From Corynebacterium suedekumii (GTDB lineage: Bacteria > Actinomycetota > Actinomycetes > Mycobacteriales > Mycobacteriaceae): a DNA stretch of 64,000 bases. Position numbers and translations under genes: made by a program. Below, in pieces: positions 42,956 to 51,215 of the stretch. Location: assembly GCF_030252185.1 (NCBI RefSeq), contig NZ_CP126970.1, positions 868,001 through 932,000 on the forward strand, written 5' to 3'. Below the pieces are notes generated by a model. The model worked only from the letters and a program-made list of their open reading frames with translations. It did no database searches and was not told the DNA's origin. Numbering within the stretch: position 1 is the first letter of the stretch; each line of letters starts with the position of its first letter.

Positions 42956-43668
42956 TCCCGCAGGGCCCGGTCCATCGCCCACACGAGGAGTTCGGTGTCG
43001 GCGAGCGCGCGGGCGGTGACCGGCCCGTGGTCGACGAGGCGGGCGACGTCGCCCTCGTCGAGATCCACGCCGGCGAGCGAGACCCGGCCGCGGATGACGT
43101 AGACATGCAGGTAGCGGGCCGGTGGCAGGGGCACCTCGACGTCGGCGCCGGGACGTCCGGCCCACAGGGCGGCGCCGGCGGTGCCCAGCGGCAACGGTGA
43201 GGAGGGGCCGGCGACGGGGACGAGGGGGGCGTCGAGAAGCGCGGGGGTGAAGTCGTGGGAGGCGTGGAACGGGGGAGTGTCCCGCTGGTCGGTGGGAAGC
43301 CAGGACTGGACCACGCGGACCGTCTCCCGGCTGGTGTAGCCGGCGGCGTTGACCTCGGAATGGCGGACGCCGGAGCCGGCGGAGATGTGCTGGGCGCAGC
43401 CCGGTCCGAGCTCGGTGGCGGTGGGGGAGCCGTTGTCGCGGTGGCGCAGGCGGCCTTCGACGACCCAGGTGATGATCTCGACGTTGTCGTGGCTGTGCAT
43501 GTCGAAACCCTCGCCGGGGGCGACGGTGTCGTCGTTGTGGACCATGAGCAGGCCGAAGGCACCGGCCGCCAGGTCGAAGTTGCCGGTGGCGGGGAAGGAC
43601 TGCCGGGAGGTGAGGGCGGCGTCGCGCCAGAGGTCACGCTCGGCGGAGCGGATGACGGTGAGGGCCAT
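42952..43668 (-). CDS. Pirin-family protein
   Basis: A 238-residue bicupin. The metal motif is FDMHSHDNVEIITWV, followed by HISAGSGVRHSE. Some relatives act as quercetin dioxygenases or redox sensors. A TAGGCT -10 is 7 bases before the ATG on this strand. It is the last gene of a minus-strand group with the AbrB-type permeases. Confidence 0.88.
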   Translation of the reverse strand: MALTVIRSAERDLWRDAALTSRQSFPATGNFDLAAGAFGLLMVHNDDTVAPGEGFDMHSHDNVEIITWVVEGRLRHRDNGSPTATELGPGCAQHISAGSGVRHSEVNAAGYTSRETVRVVQSWLPTDQRDTPPFHASHDFTPALLDAPLVPVAGPSSPLPLGTAGAALWAGRPGADVEVPLPPARYLHVYVIRGRVSLAGVDLDEGDVARLVDHGPVTARALADTELLVWAMDRALRD

Positions 43669-43678
43669 GCCCCAGAGC

Positions 43679-44716
43679 CTAGCGGCCCCGGGTGAGCAGG
43701 CGGATGACCTGTGGCAGCCACCCGGCGATGAGGAGCACACCGAGCAGGCGGATGAGCTGAATCGCCACGACCACGGGGCCGGCGTCGCCCTCGGAGGACA
43801 GGGCGAGGACGGTCTCGAGGGCGCCGGGGCTGGTGGCCAGGTAGGCCTCGAAGTAGGTGATGTCCAGCCAGGCGGTCAGCGGCCAGGCGGTCAGGGCGCA
43901 GGCGCCGATGACCACGACGATGAACGTGATGGTGGCGGGCAGCTGGCGGGCGAAGGTCGTCAGCGCCGGGATGGACAGGGCGCCGCCGCACATCCAGCCG
44001 ATGGCGAGGAAGGCGATGATGCGGAAGATTTCGGGCGGGTGGAGGGTGAGGGAGTCGGGAAGCAGCAGGGAGACGCCGACGGTGATGATGAGGGGGCCGA
44101 GGACACTGGGTACCGGGAGGCGGGCGAGGCGGCCCAGGGTCTCGCCGAAGTAGGCGATGAGGGCCACGGCGAGGACCATGAACCACACCAGGTCCACCCC
44201 ATCCCCGGCCACGCCGCCGCCGGGACGGTCGAAGAACGCGGTGACCAGGGGCAGGGACATGGACACGACGAGCAGGCGCAGGTACTGGCCGAGGGCGACG
44301 AAGCGGTAGTCGGCACCCAGTTCGCGGGCGAGGACCGGCATGATCGACGCCCCGCCGGCGAGCATGGAGAGGATGCCGGTCTCGGGGGAGACCTCTTTCT
44401 CGCGCCGGGCCAGCAGCATGCCGCCGCCGATGCCGATGATGAGGGTGACCACCGCGACGAACACACCGGGTAGGAGGTAGCCACCGAGCACGCCCAGGGG
44501 TACGCCCACCAAGGGCAGGCCGGCGAGCATGCCGATGATGCCGCGGCCGAAGCGGTAGACCCCCTCGTTGACGGGCAGTTCCTCCCCGCCGGCCAGGGCC
44601 ATCGTGCCGGAGGCGATGATCGCCGCGAGGATCCAGGCGGCGGGGACGTTCCACCAGTTCAGCAGCAGGCCGAGGAGGACGGAGGCGGGGGCGACGATCG
44701 CCCATCTCCACCACAT
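43679..44716 (-). CDS. AbrB-family putative permease (copy 2)
   Basis: A 345-residue membrane protein with about ten segments in two duplicated halves, of the AbrB/ammonia monooxygenase-like family (PF05145). Clear internal repeats and ILSMLAGGASIMPVLARELGADYR are diagnostic. It is a close paralogue of the gene at 44717 and the genes abut (44716/44717). Substrate unknown. Confidence 0.85.
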   Translation of the reverse strand: MWWRWAIVAPASVLLGLLLNWWNVPAAWILAAIIASGTMALAGGEELPVNEGVYRFGRGIIGMLAGLPLVGVPLGVLGGYLLPGVFVAVVTLIIGIGGGMLLARREKEVSPETGILSMLAGGASIMPVLARELGADYRFVALGQYLRLLVVSMSLPLVTAFFDRPGGGVAGDGVDLVWFMVLAVALIAYFGETLGRLARLPVPSVLGPLIITVGVSLLLPDSLTLHPPEIFRIIAFLAIGWMCGGALSIPALTTFARQLPATITFIVVVIGACALTAWPLTAWLDITYFEAYLATSPGALETVLALSSEGDAGPVVVAIQLIRLLGVLLIAGWLPQVIRLLTRGR

Positions 44717-45769
44717 CTAGTGCCTCCCGAACAGTCGGAGGATCTGGGGCAGCCATCCGGCGATGAGCAGCACACCGAGCAGCCGGATGAGCTGGATGGC
44801 CACCACGACGGGCCCGGCGCCACCCTCGGCGGACAGGGCCAGGGCCGTCTCGATCGCGCCGGGGCTGGTGGCCAGGTAGGCCTCGAAGTAGGTGATGTCC
44901 AGCCAGGCGGTCAGCGGCCAGGCCAGCAGTGCGCATGCCGCGGACAGGGCGACGATGAACGCCATCGTCGCCGGTAGTTGGCGGGCGAACAGTCGCAGGG
45001 CGGGCAGGGAGAGGCCACCACCGCACATCCAGCCGATGGCGAGGAAGGCGTAGATGCGGAAGAACTCCGGGGGCTGCATGGTCCATGCCTCGGGGAGGAT
45101 CAGCCCGGCGATGACGGTGAGCAGCAGCGGGCCGAAGACGCCGGGGGAGGGCAGGCGCAGGAGCTTGCCCACGTGGAAGCCGCCGATGGCGACGGCCGCC
45201 ACCACGGGGAACATCCACCAGTTGACGGCCGGGGACGCAGCGCCCGCATCACCGGCCGGGGGTGTGGCGAACAGCGCCGTGACCAGTGGCAACGTCATGG
45301 AGACGGCGAGCAGTCGGAGGTACTGGGACAGGGCGACGTAGCGGTAGTCGGCACCGAGGTCGCGGGCCAGGGCGGGCATGACGGAGGAGCCGCCGGCGAG
45401 CATGGAGAGCACACCGGTCTCACGGGAGATGGCCGGTTCGGTGCGGTGGAGGAGCATGCCGCCGACGAGGCCGAAGGCCACGATGAGCAGGGCCACGACG
45501 ATGCCGGCCGGGGCGTAGCCGGCCAGTTCCGCGAGGGGGACCCCGGCCAGGGGGACGCCGGCGAGGATGCCGATGGTGCCCCGGCCGCCGCGTTCGACGA
45601 TCCGGTTGAGCGGCAGTTCCGCACCTGAGCGCAGGGCGCTGGCCCCGGAGGCGAGGATGCCCGCGAGGATCCACGCTGCGGGCACGTTTCCCCAGCTCAG
45701 CGCCACCCCGAGCAGGAAGGAGGCGGGCAGGACGATCGCCCATCGCCGTGCCACCGAGCCTGCTGTCAT
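44717..45769 (-). CDS. AbrB-family putative permease (copy 1)
   Basis: A 350-residue paralogue of the preceding permease with VLSMLAGGSSVMPALARDLGADYR. It is the first gene of the abrB-abrB-pirin run. A TATGGT -10 lies 6 bases before its ATG on this strand, inside the ISL3 target duplication (45776-45783), so the promoter was split from its upstream part by the IS. Confidence 0.85.
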   Translation of the reverse strand: MTAGSVARRWAIVLPASFLLGVALSWGNVPAAWILAGILASGASALRSGAELPLNRIVERGGRGTIGILAGVPLAGVPLAELAGYAPAGIVVALLIVAFGLVGGMLLHRTEPAISRETGVLSMLAGGSSVMPALARDLGADYRYVALSQYLRLLAVSMTLPLVTALFATPPAGDAGAASPAVNWWMFPVVAAVAIGGFHVGKLLRLPSPGVFGPLLLTVIAGLILPEAWTMQPPEFFRIYAFLAIGWMCGGGLSLPALRLFARQLPATMAFIVALSAACALLAWPLTAWLDITYFEAYLATSPGAIETALALSAEGGAGPVVVAIQLIRLLGVLLIAGWLPQILRLFGRH

Positions 45770-45775
45770 GCCAGC

Positions 45776-45783
45776 ACCATACT
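45776..45783. repeat. 8-bp ISL3 target-site duplication, left copy
   Basis: ACCATACT, identical to 48927-48934. It adjoins the left inverted repeat of the ISL3 element. Read on the minus strand it is AGTATGGT and holds the -10 of the permease gene. Confidence 0.92.
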
Positions 45784-45810
45784 GGCTCTTCCGGAATCAG
45801 AGTGCATCTT

Positions 45811-47489
45811 GGATTCGAGTGGTCGTTGCAACGCCCTGTCACCTGCAGGGAGCAACCCCCATGACCGCCCACGGCCCCTTCCACTCACTGTCCGATACGG
45901 ATAAGCAGGCCCTGACCGACAAGCTACGCAGCGGTGCCAGCGTGCTCCACGCCGCCAGTGAGCTGGGGCTGAACTACGGTCACGCACTCAACTATGCCCA
46001 CACCCTCGGCTTCGGACACCAACGCCGGACCGATCAGCAGGCACTGGCCCGAGCCGTGACCATGGTCGCCACAGGTAGCTCGCTGAGCCACGCCGCCGAC
46101 CGGTGCGGTATCAGCCTCAGCGGCCTCTTCCATGCGGCGACCGATGCCGGTGTCCACCACCCCAGGAAAGTACCGCGTGGGGATGCCACCACCACCCGCC
46201 GGGTGGCCTACCTGCTGCTGCGTCAATCCGCCCTCAGCTGCAAGGACGCCGCCGTCGCCTGCAACATCAACATCAGCACCGCGCAGGACTACGACAAGGG
46301 CCTGGTCAAACCGAAAACCGGGCCCAGAGTGCGATTCATCCCCCAGGGCCCGGACGCGGTGACCTATAACAAACTGATGACTACCCTGCTGACTGCTGCT
46401 GATGTCATCGAACCTGGCCGTGCACCCGAGCCGGCAGCAGGAGCACTCATCGACCCCTACCGTGAGATCAGCAGCAGGTACCTGTCCCTGATCGAACGTG
46501 AGCACATCTTTGACCTGCACAAAGCCGGTCACGGTGTGCGCGCGATCGCCCGGATTCTGGGCAGGTCCGCGTCGACGATTTCTCGGGAGCTGCGCCGCAA
46601 TCACAGCGCTGCGGGTCCGTACGGGCCGTTGGCGGCCCAACGCAAGGCCGCGGCGAGGCGGTTGCGTCCTAAACGGGCGGTGATCGCGGCGGATCGGCAG
46701 TTGCAGGCGGTGATCCAGGAGAAGCTGGCACTGCGGTGGTCTCCTCAGCAGATCTCCGGGTGGTTACGGTTGCACCATCCGGAGAAAAAGAGGTGGCATG
46801 TGTGTCATGAAACGATCTACCAGGCGTTGTATCTGCAGGCCAGAGGGGGTCTGAAACGTCAGGTGCAGGAGTGTCTGCGCCAGGGTAGGGCGAGGAGGAA
46901 ACCACGGACCGGGCCCCAGGAACGCACCAAACGTTTCGTCGACGACATGGTCATGATCAGCGACCGGCCGGCGGAGGTTCATGATCGTGCGGTGCCGGGC
47001 CACTGGGAGGGGGACCTGATCACCGGGACGTACAACAAAACCGCGATCGCAACGTTGGTCGAGCGCACCAGCCGGTATGTCATGCTGGTCCATCTTCCTG
47101 GGGCCCATGATGCGGAAGCGGTGCTGGCCGGGCTCAAGGCCACGATCCCGAGGTTGCCGAAGCATCTGCAGGGGTCATTGACGTGGGATCAGGGTAGTGA
47201 GATGGCCGGGCACAAGAGGTTCACCATCGACACCGGGTGCCAGGTGTATTTCTGTGACCCGGCCAGTCCCTGGCAGCGTGGCAGCAACGAGAACACCAAC
47301 GGGTTGCTGCGCCAGTATTTCCCCAAGGGCACTGACCTGTCGGTGCATTCAGCGCAGGATCTGGAGTTCGTGGCCCAGCAGCTTACTGGCCGGCCGCGGA
47401 AAACTCTTGCGTACCGCACACCGGCGGAGGTGTTCCGTGATCTAATCGAAGCTACTTAACCGCCGGTGTTGCCACGACCCCTGGAATCC
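45811..47489 (+). mobile_element. IS30-family insertion sequence
   Basis: Inverted ends at 45811-45832 and 47468-47489 match at 19 of 22 positions. They contain the GTTGC-x-ACGACC core seen in IS30-family termini. The element carries one transposase gene. Its right end overlaps the last codons of the ISL3 transposase, so it inserted at the 3' end of that gene. No clear short target duplication is visible. Confidence 0.85.
45861..47459 (+). CDS. IS30-family transposase
   Basis: A 532-residue transposase. HTH motifs at the N-terminus (ARILGRSASTISREL is the typical IS30 one), and the DDE core with D in HWEGDLITG, D in LTWDQGSEMAGH and E in NENTNGLLRQYFPKG. The extra N-terminal 200 residues make it longer than the usual 320-380-residue IS30 enzyme. 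The ATG at 45861 follows GGGAGCAACCCCC. No frameshift is seen, so it looks intact. Confidence 0.92.
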   Translation: MTAHGPFHSLSDTDKQALTDKLRSGASVLHAASELGLNYGHALNYAHTLGFGHQRRTDQQALARAVTMVATGSSLSHAADRCGISLSGLFHAATDAGVHHPRKVPRGDATTTRRVAYLLLRQSALSCKDAAVACNINISTAQDYDKGLVKPKTGPRVRFIPQGPDAVTYNKLMTTLLTAADVIEPGRAPEPAAGALIDPYREISSRYLSLIEREHIFDLHKAGHGVRAIARILGRSASTISRELRRNHSAAGPYGPLAAQRKAAARRLRPKRAVIAADRQLQAVIQEKLALRWSPQQISGWLRLHHPEKKRWHVCHETIYQALYLQARGGLKRQVQECLRQGRARRKPRTGPQERTKRFVDDMVMISDRPAEVHDRAVPGHWEGDLITGTYNKTAIATLVERTSRYVMLVHLPGAHDAEAVLAGLKATIPRLPKHLQGSLTWDQGSEMAGHKRFTIDTGCQVYFCDPASPWQRGSNENTNGLLRQYFPKGTDLSVHSAQDLEFVAQQLTGRPRKTLAYRTPAEVFRDLIEAT

Positions 47490-48798
47490 GCCCATTGATC
47501 CGATCCTGAAGCCGGCCGGAGTGAATGAGTGACCGCAAGATGTAGTGCTTGAGGTTGCGGAAGCCCAGGGCGATCCCGCGCAGGTGCTCGAGGCGGCCGT
47601 TGATGGCCTCGACGGGTCCGTTGGAGGCACCCACGTCGAAGTAAGCGAGGATCTCGCGATGCCGTTTCCACAGTGAGCGACCGAGCTGCGCGAGCTCGGG
47701 CAACTCCGTTGGGACACCGGCCCGGATCGACTTGAGGAGCTTGTACATCGCGATCTTGCCCTCCCGCTTGCCCGAGGCCTCGTAGGCGGCGATGAGTCGC
47801 TGGTAGACGCCGTAGGTGACCTCCACCGCCGCGTGCGCATCATGGGCGGTGAACGCCTTGAACAGGCGGACCTTCTGCTTGTCGGTCAGCAGCTCAGCGC
47901 GGGTGCGCAGGATGCGGCGGATCCCGTACAGGGGGTCATCGGCCCGTCCCCGGTGCCCGGTGGTGGCCTGCTGGATCCGCTGGCGGCACACGGTGAGCTT
48001 GTCCGCGGCAAGATGCACGACGTGGAACGGATCCATCACCGTCCGTGCTGCAGGAACAGCTTTCGCCGCAGCGGAATGGTAGCCGGCGAAACCGTCCATC
48101 GTGACAACCTTGACTCGATCCCGAAACACCTGGTCACGGGCGTCCAGCCACTCGGTGAGCACCTTCGCCGAACGCCCCGGGACCATGTCCAACAGGCGGG
48201 ACGGGCCAGTGCCGTCCACGACTGGGGTCAGGTCGACCAGCACGGTGACGAACGCACTGCTGCCGTCGCCGCGCACGTGCTTCCACTTGTGCTCATCGAC
48301 ACCGAGAACGCGGACGCCATCGAAGTGTCCGGGCTGCTCGTAGACCATCGCGCGAACCTCCGAGACCGCCAGGTCATTGACCAAATCCCACCCCAGCCCG
48401 AGGGCCTTGGCCACCGCGGACACGCTGGTGCGGTCGATCGCCAGACGCTGCAGGATCCAGCGGCTGCAACGGCGGGTGGTCTTGGCCCGCGGCTCAGCCA
48501 ACGCCGGCATCCGCTGCTGGAAAATCCTCGTAGCGCACTCGGTGTTGTCGCAGGTGAAGCGCGGTACCCGCACGTGCAGTCTGGTGGGATGCCCGACGAT
48601 CGGTAGATCCGTGACCTTCCGCTGGACGTGGTCCCGCAAACGGCCCGCCATCCCGCACTCGGCGCAGATCGGGTCGAGTGTGACCGGGGCGCAGAACAGG
48701 TGCGTGAGCTCGTCAGCCACAGCGGCGTCGGTGATGGTCACCCCGAGCTCGACGGTGCGGCAGATGGTGTCGGCGAGCAGGCTGGCGGTAGCGTTCAA
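47452..48798 (-). CDS. ISL3-family transposase with altered C-terminus
   Basis: A 448-residue transposase with an N-terminal zinc finger (CAECG and CDNTEC) and the ISL3 DDE core: D in GVDEHKWKH, D in VVTMDGFAGYH and E in GPVEAINGRLEHLRG. The last 13 residues after DRIN are encoded by the IS30 end. With the inner element removed the frame would read GQDAL and stop inside the ISL3 inverted repeat. The change is confined to the tail, so activity may remain. Confidence 0.9.
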   Translation of the reverse strand: MNATASLLADTICRTVELGVTITDAAVADELTHLFCAPVTLDPICAECGMAGRLRDHVQRKVTDLPIVGHPTRLHVRVPRFTCDNTECATRIFQQRMPALAEPRAKTTRRCSRWILQRLAIDRTSVSAVAKALGLGWDLVNDLAVSEVRAMVYEQPGHFDGVRVLGVDEHKWKHVRGDGSSAFVTVLVDLTPVVDGTGPSRLLDMVPGRSAKVLTEWLDARDQVFRDRVKVVTMDGFAGYHSAAAKAVPAARTVMDPFHVVHLAADKLTVCRQRIQQATTGHRGRADDPLYGIRRILRTRAELLTDKQKVRLFKAFTAHDAHAAVEVTYGVYQRLIAAYEASGKREGKIAMYKLLKSIRAGVPTELPELAQLGRSLWKRHREILAYFDVGASNGPVEAINGRLEHLRGIALGFRNLKHYILRSLIHSGRLQDRINGRIPGVVATPAVK

Positions 48799-48801
48799 AG
48801 C

Positions 48802-48861
48802 GGGTCCTGGGGATGCGAAGTGCTGGTGTAGGAACTTGCATCTTCACACGCCCCAGGACCC
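48802..48861. promoter_or_regulatory. Hairpin in the ISL3 transposase leader
   Basis: GGGTCCTGGGG (48802-48812) and CCCCAGGACCC (48851-48861) are perfect 11-bp inverted arms just upstream of the transposase start. Such leader hairpins in insertion sequences can hide the start region when transcription enters from outside. That role is inferred. Confidence 0.5.
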
Positions 48862-48926
48862 CTACATCTTGTGCCTCACCGCATCACCGGCGAACCCCAG
48901 CTATGCACTCCGGATCCGGAAGGGCC

Positions 48927-48934
48927 ACCATACT
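48927..48934. repeat. 8-bp ISL3 target-site duplication, right copy
   Basis: ACCATACT, identical to 45776-45783, directly after the right inverted repeat. Confidence 0.92.
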
Positions 48935-48955
48935 CGCTGCGGTCGCCCCCTCAGG

Positions 48956-49933
48956 TCAGGAGTTGCCGAAGCGGGCGGCGGAATCGGGGGAGATGGACAC
49001 GCCGTCGCCTCCCTGGCGGTGGAAGCGTGCCTCGGCGGGGTCGGTGAGGTCGACGATCGTGTCACCGATCCGGAAGTAGCCGTTGCGGGGCAGGGTGGTC
49101 CAGGGGCCGGTGGGTGGTCGGCCCGTGCCGGTGACGGGCCCGTCGGGGGTGACGGTGACGCGCTCGGTTGCGGGCTCGCCGCCGCCCGGGACGTCGACGT
49201 CGCGGTAGCAGTCGATGGTCCCGTCGAGTTCGCAGAGCAGGTCGTGGCCCTCGGTCAGCGGGATGCGGTAGCGGCCGGCGGGCAGGACGGCGTCGAAGGG
49301 CCCGCCGTGGATGTTGCCGTGCGGGGGCACACCGGATCCGGATTCGATGGGCGGGCTGTGGAGGTCGATGACCGGGGCATCGGCGCGTCGCTGCTCCGGG
49401 GTGGTGTGGTTGATGTCGGTCAGCCGGGTGCCGGTCAGGGACACGGTGTCCTCGGAACGGTGCGGTGGTTGTTCGTGACGCCAGGTGACGGTCGCTCCGG
49501 TCTCACCGCGCCGTTGCACCGATTCGACACCCAGGTAGAGGCGCGGCTGCTGCTCGTCCGCGAGTCGGGTGCCGTGGAAGAAGATGACGGTGCTGGCGGG
49601 GCGGATGCCGGCGCCCGCGCGGTCGACGATCTGCCCGTCGAGGACGATCCAGCTGAGGTCGCGGCAGGAGTCGTAGGCGTTGTCGGCCACCCCGAAATGG
49701 ACGTACTCGCCGCTGTCCGTGCGGATGACGCTGGAGCCGAGGTGTGGTCCGAACTCACTCTCCGCGAGGTCGCCGGAGAAGCATTCCCCGCGTGTCGACG
49801 TCGCCGTGGGCACCGTCGGTTCCTCCGCCGCGGGTGTGCTTCCGCACGCGGTCAGGAGGGCAGTGAGGGCAGTGAGGGCAGTGAGGGCAGTGAGGGCACC
49901 GACGGCCAGGATGGTACGGCGGCGGCGAACCAT
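48956..49933 (-). CDS. LppP/LprE-type lipoprotein
   Basis: A 325-residue exported lipoprotein; the lipobox LTAC follows a hydrophobic core made of Leu-Thr-Ala repeats. The mature part has YDSCRDLSWIVLDG and STVIFFHGTRL, matching the actinobacterial LppP/LprE family of unknown function. The signal peptide is encoded by four 9-bp tandem repeats. CCGGAGG precedes the ATG. Before the IS insertion this gene would have ended about 35 bp upstream of the permease genes. Confidence 0.75.
   Translation of the reverse strand: MVRRRRTILAVGALTALTALTALTALLTACGSTPAAEEPTVPTATSTRGECFSGDLAESEFGPHLGSSVIRTDSGEYVHFGVADNAYDSCRDLSWIVLDGQIVDRAGAGIRPASTVIFFHGTRLADEQQPRLYLGVESVQRRGETGATVTWRHEQPPHRSEDTVSLTGTRLTDINHTTPEQRRADAPVIDLHSPPIESGSGVPPHGNIHGGPFDAVLPAGRYRIPLTEGHDLLCELDGTIDCYRDVDVPGGGEPATERVTVTPDGPVTGTGRPPTGPWTTLPRNGYFRIGDTIVDLTDPAEARFHRQGGDGVSISPDSAARFGNS
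49860..49895. repeat. 9-bp tandem repeat x4 in a signal peptide
   Basis: Four perfect copies of GCAGTGAGG, encoding LTA units on the minus strand. Unit length is a multiple of three, so copy number changes would lengthen or shorten the hydrophobic core of the lipoprotein signal without a frameshift. Confidence 0.92.
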
Positions 49934-50009
49934 GCGGGTAACCTCCGGGGGACGAGTTGTTTGAACGCTGATAGTACCAATGCCGCGCCCGATTGATCTG
50001 GAGGTTTCC

Positions 50010-50786
50010 GTGGAAATTGAATTGGGGGCCTGGGCCGTCCTCATCATCGGCGCGGCCGTCGCCGGCTGTATCGACGCGGTCATCGGCGGCGGCGGGCTCG
50101 TGCTCATCCCGCTGCTGCTCGCCGTGGTTCCCGGCATCGCCCCCGCGACGGCACTGGGAACGAACAAACTGGTCGGCGTCACCGGCACCGCGTCGGCGGC
50201 GGTGACGATGGTGCGGAAGGTGGGGGCGTCGATAAGCGTGCGCTTCATCCCCGTGGCGCTGGTGTGTGCGGGCCTCGGCGCCGCATCCGCCTCGCTTATC
50301 GACGCCGCCGTCATGCGCCCCGTCATCATCATCCTCATGCTCGCGGTGGGCACCTTCGTCGCGCTGCGCCCGAGCTTCGGCACCGCCGTCGGCGGGGGAG
50401 ACGTCGGGCGGTGGCGCCGGTGGGCGGTGATGGTCGCCGTCGGCGTCATCGCCTTCTACGACGGCATCTTCGGCCCCGGCACCGGCATGTTCCTCATCAT
50501 GGCGTTCACCGCGCTGCTCTCCCAGGACTTCCTGCGGTCCGCGGCGATGGCGAAGGTGGTCAACACCTCCACCAACCTCGGCGCCCTCATCGTCTTCGCG
50601 TGGGGCGGGCACGTGTGGTGGCAGCTCGGCCTCATCCTCATCCTGGCGAACGTCGCCGGGGCCCAGCTTGGCGCCCGGACCGTCCTCGGCGGCGGGGCGA
50701 AGCTCGTGCGCGTCGCCCTGCTGGTCGTGGTCATTGTCATGAGCTCGTACCTGACCTGGCAGCAGTTTTTCAGCGGCGCTGCCTAA
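50010..50786 (+). CDS. TSUP (TauE/SafE-family) permease
   Basis: A 258-residue membrane protein with about eight segments. CIDAVIGGGGLVLIPLLL and FGPGTGMFLIMAF are the two family repeats, so it probably exports sulfite, sulfoacetate or similar anions. The GTG at 50010 is preceded by CTGGAGG with good spacing; an in-frame ATG at 49980 would add ten residues but has no site. Confidence 0.87.
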   Translation: MEIELGAWAVLIIGAAVAGCIDAVIGGGGLVLIPLLLAVVPGIAPATALGTNKLVGVTGTASAAVTMVRKVGASISVRFIPVALVCAGLGAASASLIDAAVMRPVIIILMLAVGTFVALRPSFGTAVGGGDVGRWRRWAVMVAVGVIAFYDGIFGPGTGMFLIMAFTALLSQDFLRSAAMAKVVNTSTNLGALIVFAWGGHVWWQLGLILILANVAGAQLGARTVLGGGAKLVRVALLVVVIVMSSYLTWQQFFSGAA

Positions 50787-50796
50787 CCTGACCTAC

Positions 50797-51024
50797 ATGA
50801 CAACGTTTATCAGTGCCCACCAGGTCCGAGCTCCCGAGGAACTGGCGGGTGACGTCATGGCGGCACTGGACTTCATCGGCGGAGAGATCGCCGTCGCCAC
50901 GGTGTACGGGCTGGCGGGTGTGGAGATCATCGCCACGCCCGAGGTGCTGCCCACCCTGGCCACCGCCGCCGCGGCCCTCGACTCCGCCGACCTGCCGGAA
51001 CAGTTCCACCTCGTCGAGGGTTAA
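50797..51024 (+). CDS. Hypothetical protein
   Basis: A 75-residue protein, mostly alternating hydrophobic and acidic, with no recognised domain. TAACCT (50784-50789) 7 bases before the ATG implies a leaderless start. It ends in a TTAA shared with the convergent HTH gene. Confidence 0.65.
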   Translation: MTTFISAHQVRAPEELAGDVMAALDFIGGEIAVATVYGLAGVEIIATPEVLPTLATAAAALDSADLPEQFHLVEG

Positions 51025-51215
51025 TCCTCCGGGATGAACAGTTCCTCGATGGTGGTGCCGAACACCCGGGCCAACCGGAACGCGACCGGGAGGGAGGGAT
51101 CGTAGCGCCCCTTCTCGATGGAGATGACCGTCTGCCGGCTCACCCCCAGCTCATCCGCCAGGCGTTGTTGGGACCAGCCGAGCCCGGCCCGTGCCTGCGC
51201 GACGGAGTTGCGCAT
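51021..51215 (-). CDS. Small XRE-family regulator
   Basis: A 64-residue protein that is almost only an HTH: LGWSQQRLADELGVSRQTVISIEKGRYDPSL, then FRLARVFGTTIEELF (YozG-like; quoted in parts). It overlaps the preceding membrane protein gene by one base (stop/start TGATG-type), a common pair in Gram-positive bacteria. It probably represses its own operon at 51684-51703. Confidence 0.85.
   Translation of the reverse strand: MRNSVAQARAGLGWSQQRLADELGVSRQTVISIEKGRYDPSLPVAFRLARVFGTTIEELFIPED

Larger units (their letters stand above)
45784..48926. mobile_element. ISL3-family insertion sequence carrying a nested IS30 element
   Basis: Terminal inverted repeats are 45784-45806 (GGCTCTTCCGG...) and 48904-48926, 19 of 23 bases matching. 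They are flanked by the perfect 8-bp duplication ACCATACT, the size expected for ISL3. The only ISL3 gene is the minus-strand transposase at 47452-48798. A second element (IS30 type) sits inside near the left end. Without the inner element the ISL3 copy would be about 1.46 kb. Confidence 0.92.

Noticed and set aside
49860..49895. Short tandem repeats as a CRISPR or satellite
   Set aside because: Unit is 9 bp without spacers, in frame inside a signal peptide.
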